This document shows, piece after piece, positions 5,092 to 5,423 of a DNA stretch of 5,423 nt. The notes under the pieces were generated by a model. It had not been told where the DNA came from and made no database searches. It saw only the letters and a list, made by a program, of their open reading frames with translations. The stretch is taken from contig JAUVSA010000156.1 in assembly GCA_030597345.1 (NCBI GenBank), positions 1 through 5,423 of the forward strand. The letters run 5' to 3'. How positions within the stretch are numbered: position 1 is the first letter of the stretch; each line of letters starts with the position of its first letter. The position numbers and the translations under genes are program-made. Source of the DNA: Bacillota bacterium. Lineage in GTDB: Bacteria > Armatimonadota > Hebobacteria > Hebobacterales > Hebobacteraceae.

Positions 5092-5116
5092 TAGCCACCG
5101 GCGGGGCGCGGAGCCG

Positions 5117-5423
5117 CTACTCGATCCAGACGGCGCCGTCGCCGAAGAGTTGCTGCACGGCCTGGGCGAACTGCTCGCCCCGGGCCACGAGGAAGGCGGG
5201 GCCGAGGCGGAGGCAGCGTTCGTGCTCTCCCATCTGGATGTGGATGAGCACCTCGGTGTCGCCGTGGAATCGGTCGATCATCTCCCTTAGCTGGCCCATG
5301 GCGTTTGGGGCTGCTTGCGCGGGGACGCGTATGTGCACCCGCTCGGAGGGCGGGTCGGGCGGGGTCGGGTCGCCGCGCGACGATTCGGGTGCGCCGGGCG
5401 CGGGGGTCGCGGCGGGCCTGGGC
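5117..5423 (-). CDS. dnaE: Probable DNA polymerase III alpha subunit, C-terminal end (partial)
   Basis: The last 101 codons of a minus-strand gene enter from the right edge and end at TAG (5117-5119). The upstream part is a Pro/Ala-rich linker, including PTPPDPPSERVHIRVP. It is followed by a compact alpha/beta stretch: VHIRVP, LREMIDRFHGDTEVLIHI, CLRLGPAFLV and QLFGDGAVWIE. A hydrophobic strand, then a phase like 'hPGDxxVxLHI', then RLRLGP and a final 'LLGxGxV' are what the very C-terminus of many bacterial DnaE proteins looks like. That domain contacts the tau subunit of the clamp loader and follows the OB fold. No catalytic region is present, so the identification rests on this tail only. 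The frame stays open to the window edge, so the true start is outside; the GTG at 5338 is only an internal Val codon. Confidence 0.7.
   Translation of the reverse strand, partial: PRPAATPAPGAPESSRGDPTPPDPPSERVHIRVPAQAAPNAMGQLREMIDRFHGDTEVLIHIQMGEHERCLRLGPAFLVARGEQFAQAVQQLFGDGAVWIE

Noticed and set aside
5025..5116. A second T-box or attenuator in front of hisD
   Set aside because: The spacer is only 92 bases, has no GGGTGGTACCGCG-like motif and no specifier loop. It holds just two short hairpins.

Overview
The window comes from a GC-rich bacterial chromosome, and every gene I can support lies on the minus strand. In transcription order (right to left) they are: the C-terminal end of a protein that looks like the replicative DNA polymerase III alpha subunit (dnaE, 5117-5423, partial), hisD (histidinol dehydrogenase, 3729-5024), an 889-base gene-free stretch, ilvD (dihydroxy-acid dehydratase, 1082-2839) and the N-terminal 340 codons of ilvB (acetolactate synthase large subunit, 1-1020, running off the left edge).

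The most informative non-coding element is a complete T-box leader between about 3169 and 2902, preceded by a near-consensus sigma-70 promoter (TTGACT, 18 bp, TATAAT). Stem I with an AGUA/GAA specifier loop, Stem II with its own S-turn, a Stem IIA/B pseudoknot, and the T-box antiterminator with a 7-nt UGGU-starting bulge can all be paired by hand. The specifier reads CUC, so uncharged leucine tRNA is the likely signal. Downstream is a 14-bp competing hairpin that lacks a proper U-tract, then a second hairpin that buries the ilvD Shine-Dalgarno sequence. The leader may therefore act at translation as well as, or instead of, transcription. ilvB lies 61 bases behind ilvD with a near-perfect Shine-Dalgarno, so the two genes form one leucine-responsive branched-chain amino acid unit.

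Between hisD and the promoter (3206-3728) there is no gene. The hisD-proximal half is a dense cluster of short inverted and direct repeats, including two 29-base copies whose only stem difference is a compensatory C-G to T-A change. This looks like an accumulation of dispersed intergenic repeats, one hairpin of which may terminate hisD.

Taxonomy cannot be fixed from this sequence. T-box leaders point to Bacillota, Actinomycetota, Chloroflexota, Deinococcota, Armatimonadota or a similar lineage rather than an enteric-type proteobacterium. The high GC content, strong Shine-Dalgarno sites and intergenic repeats suit an uncultured high-GC lineage. I see no mobile element, phage gene, CRISPR array, tRNA or rRNA, and no evidence of a wholly new system; the unusual part is the regulatory design in front of ilvD.
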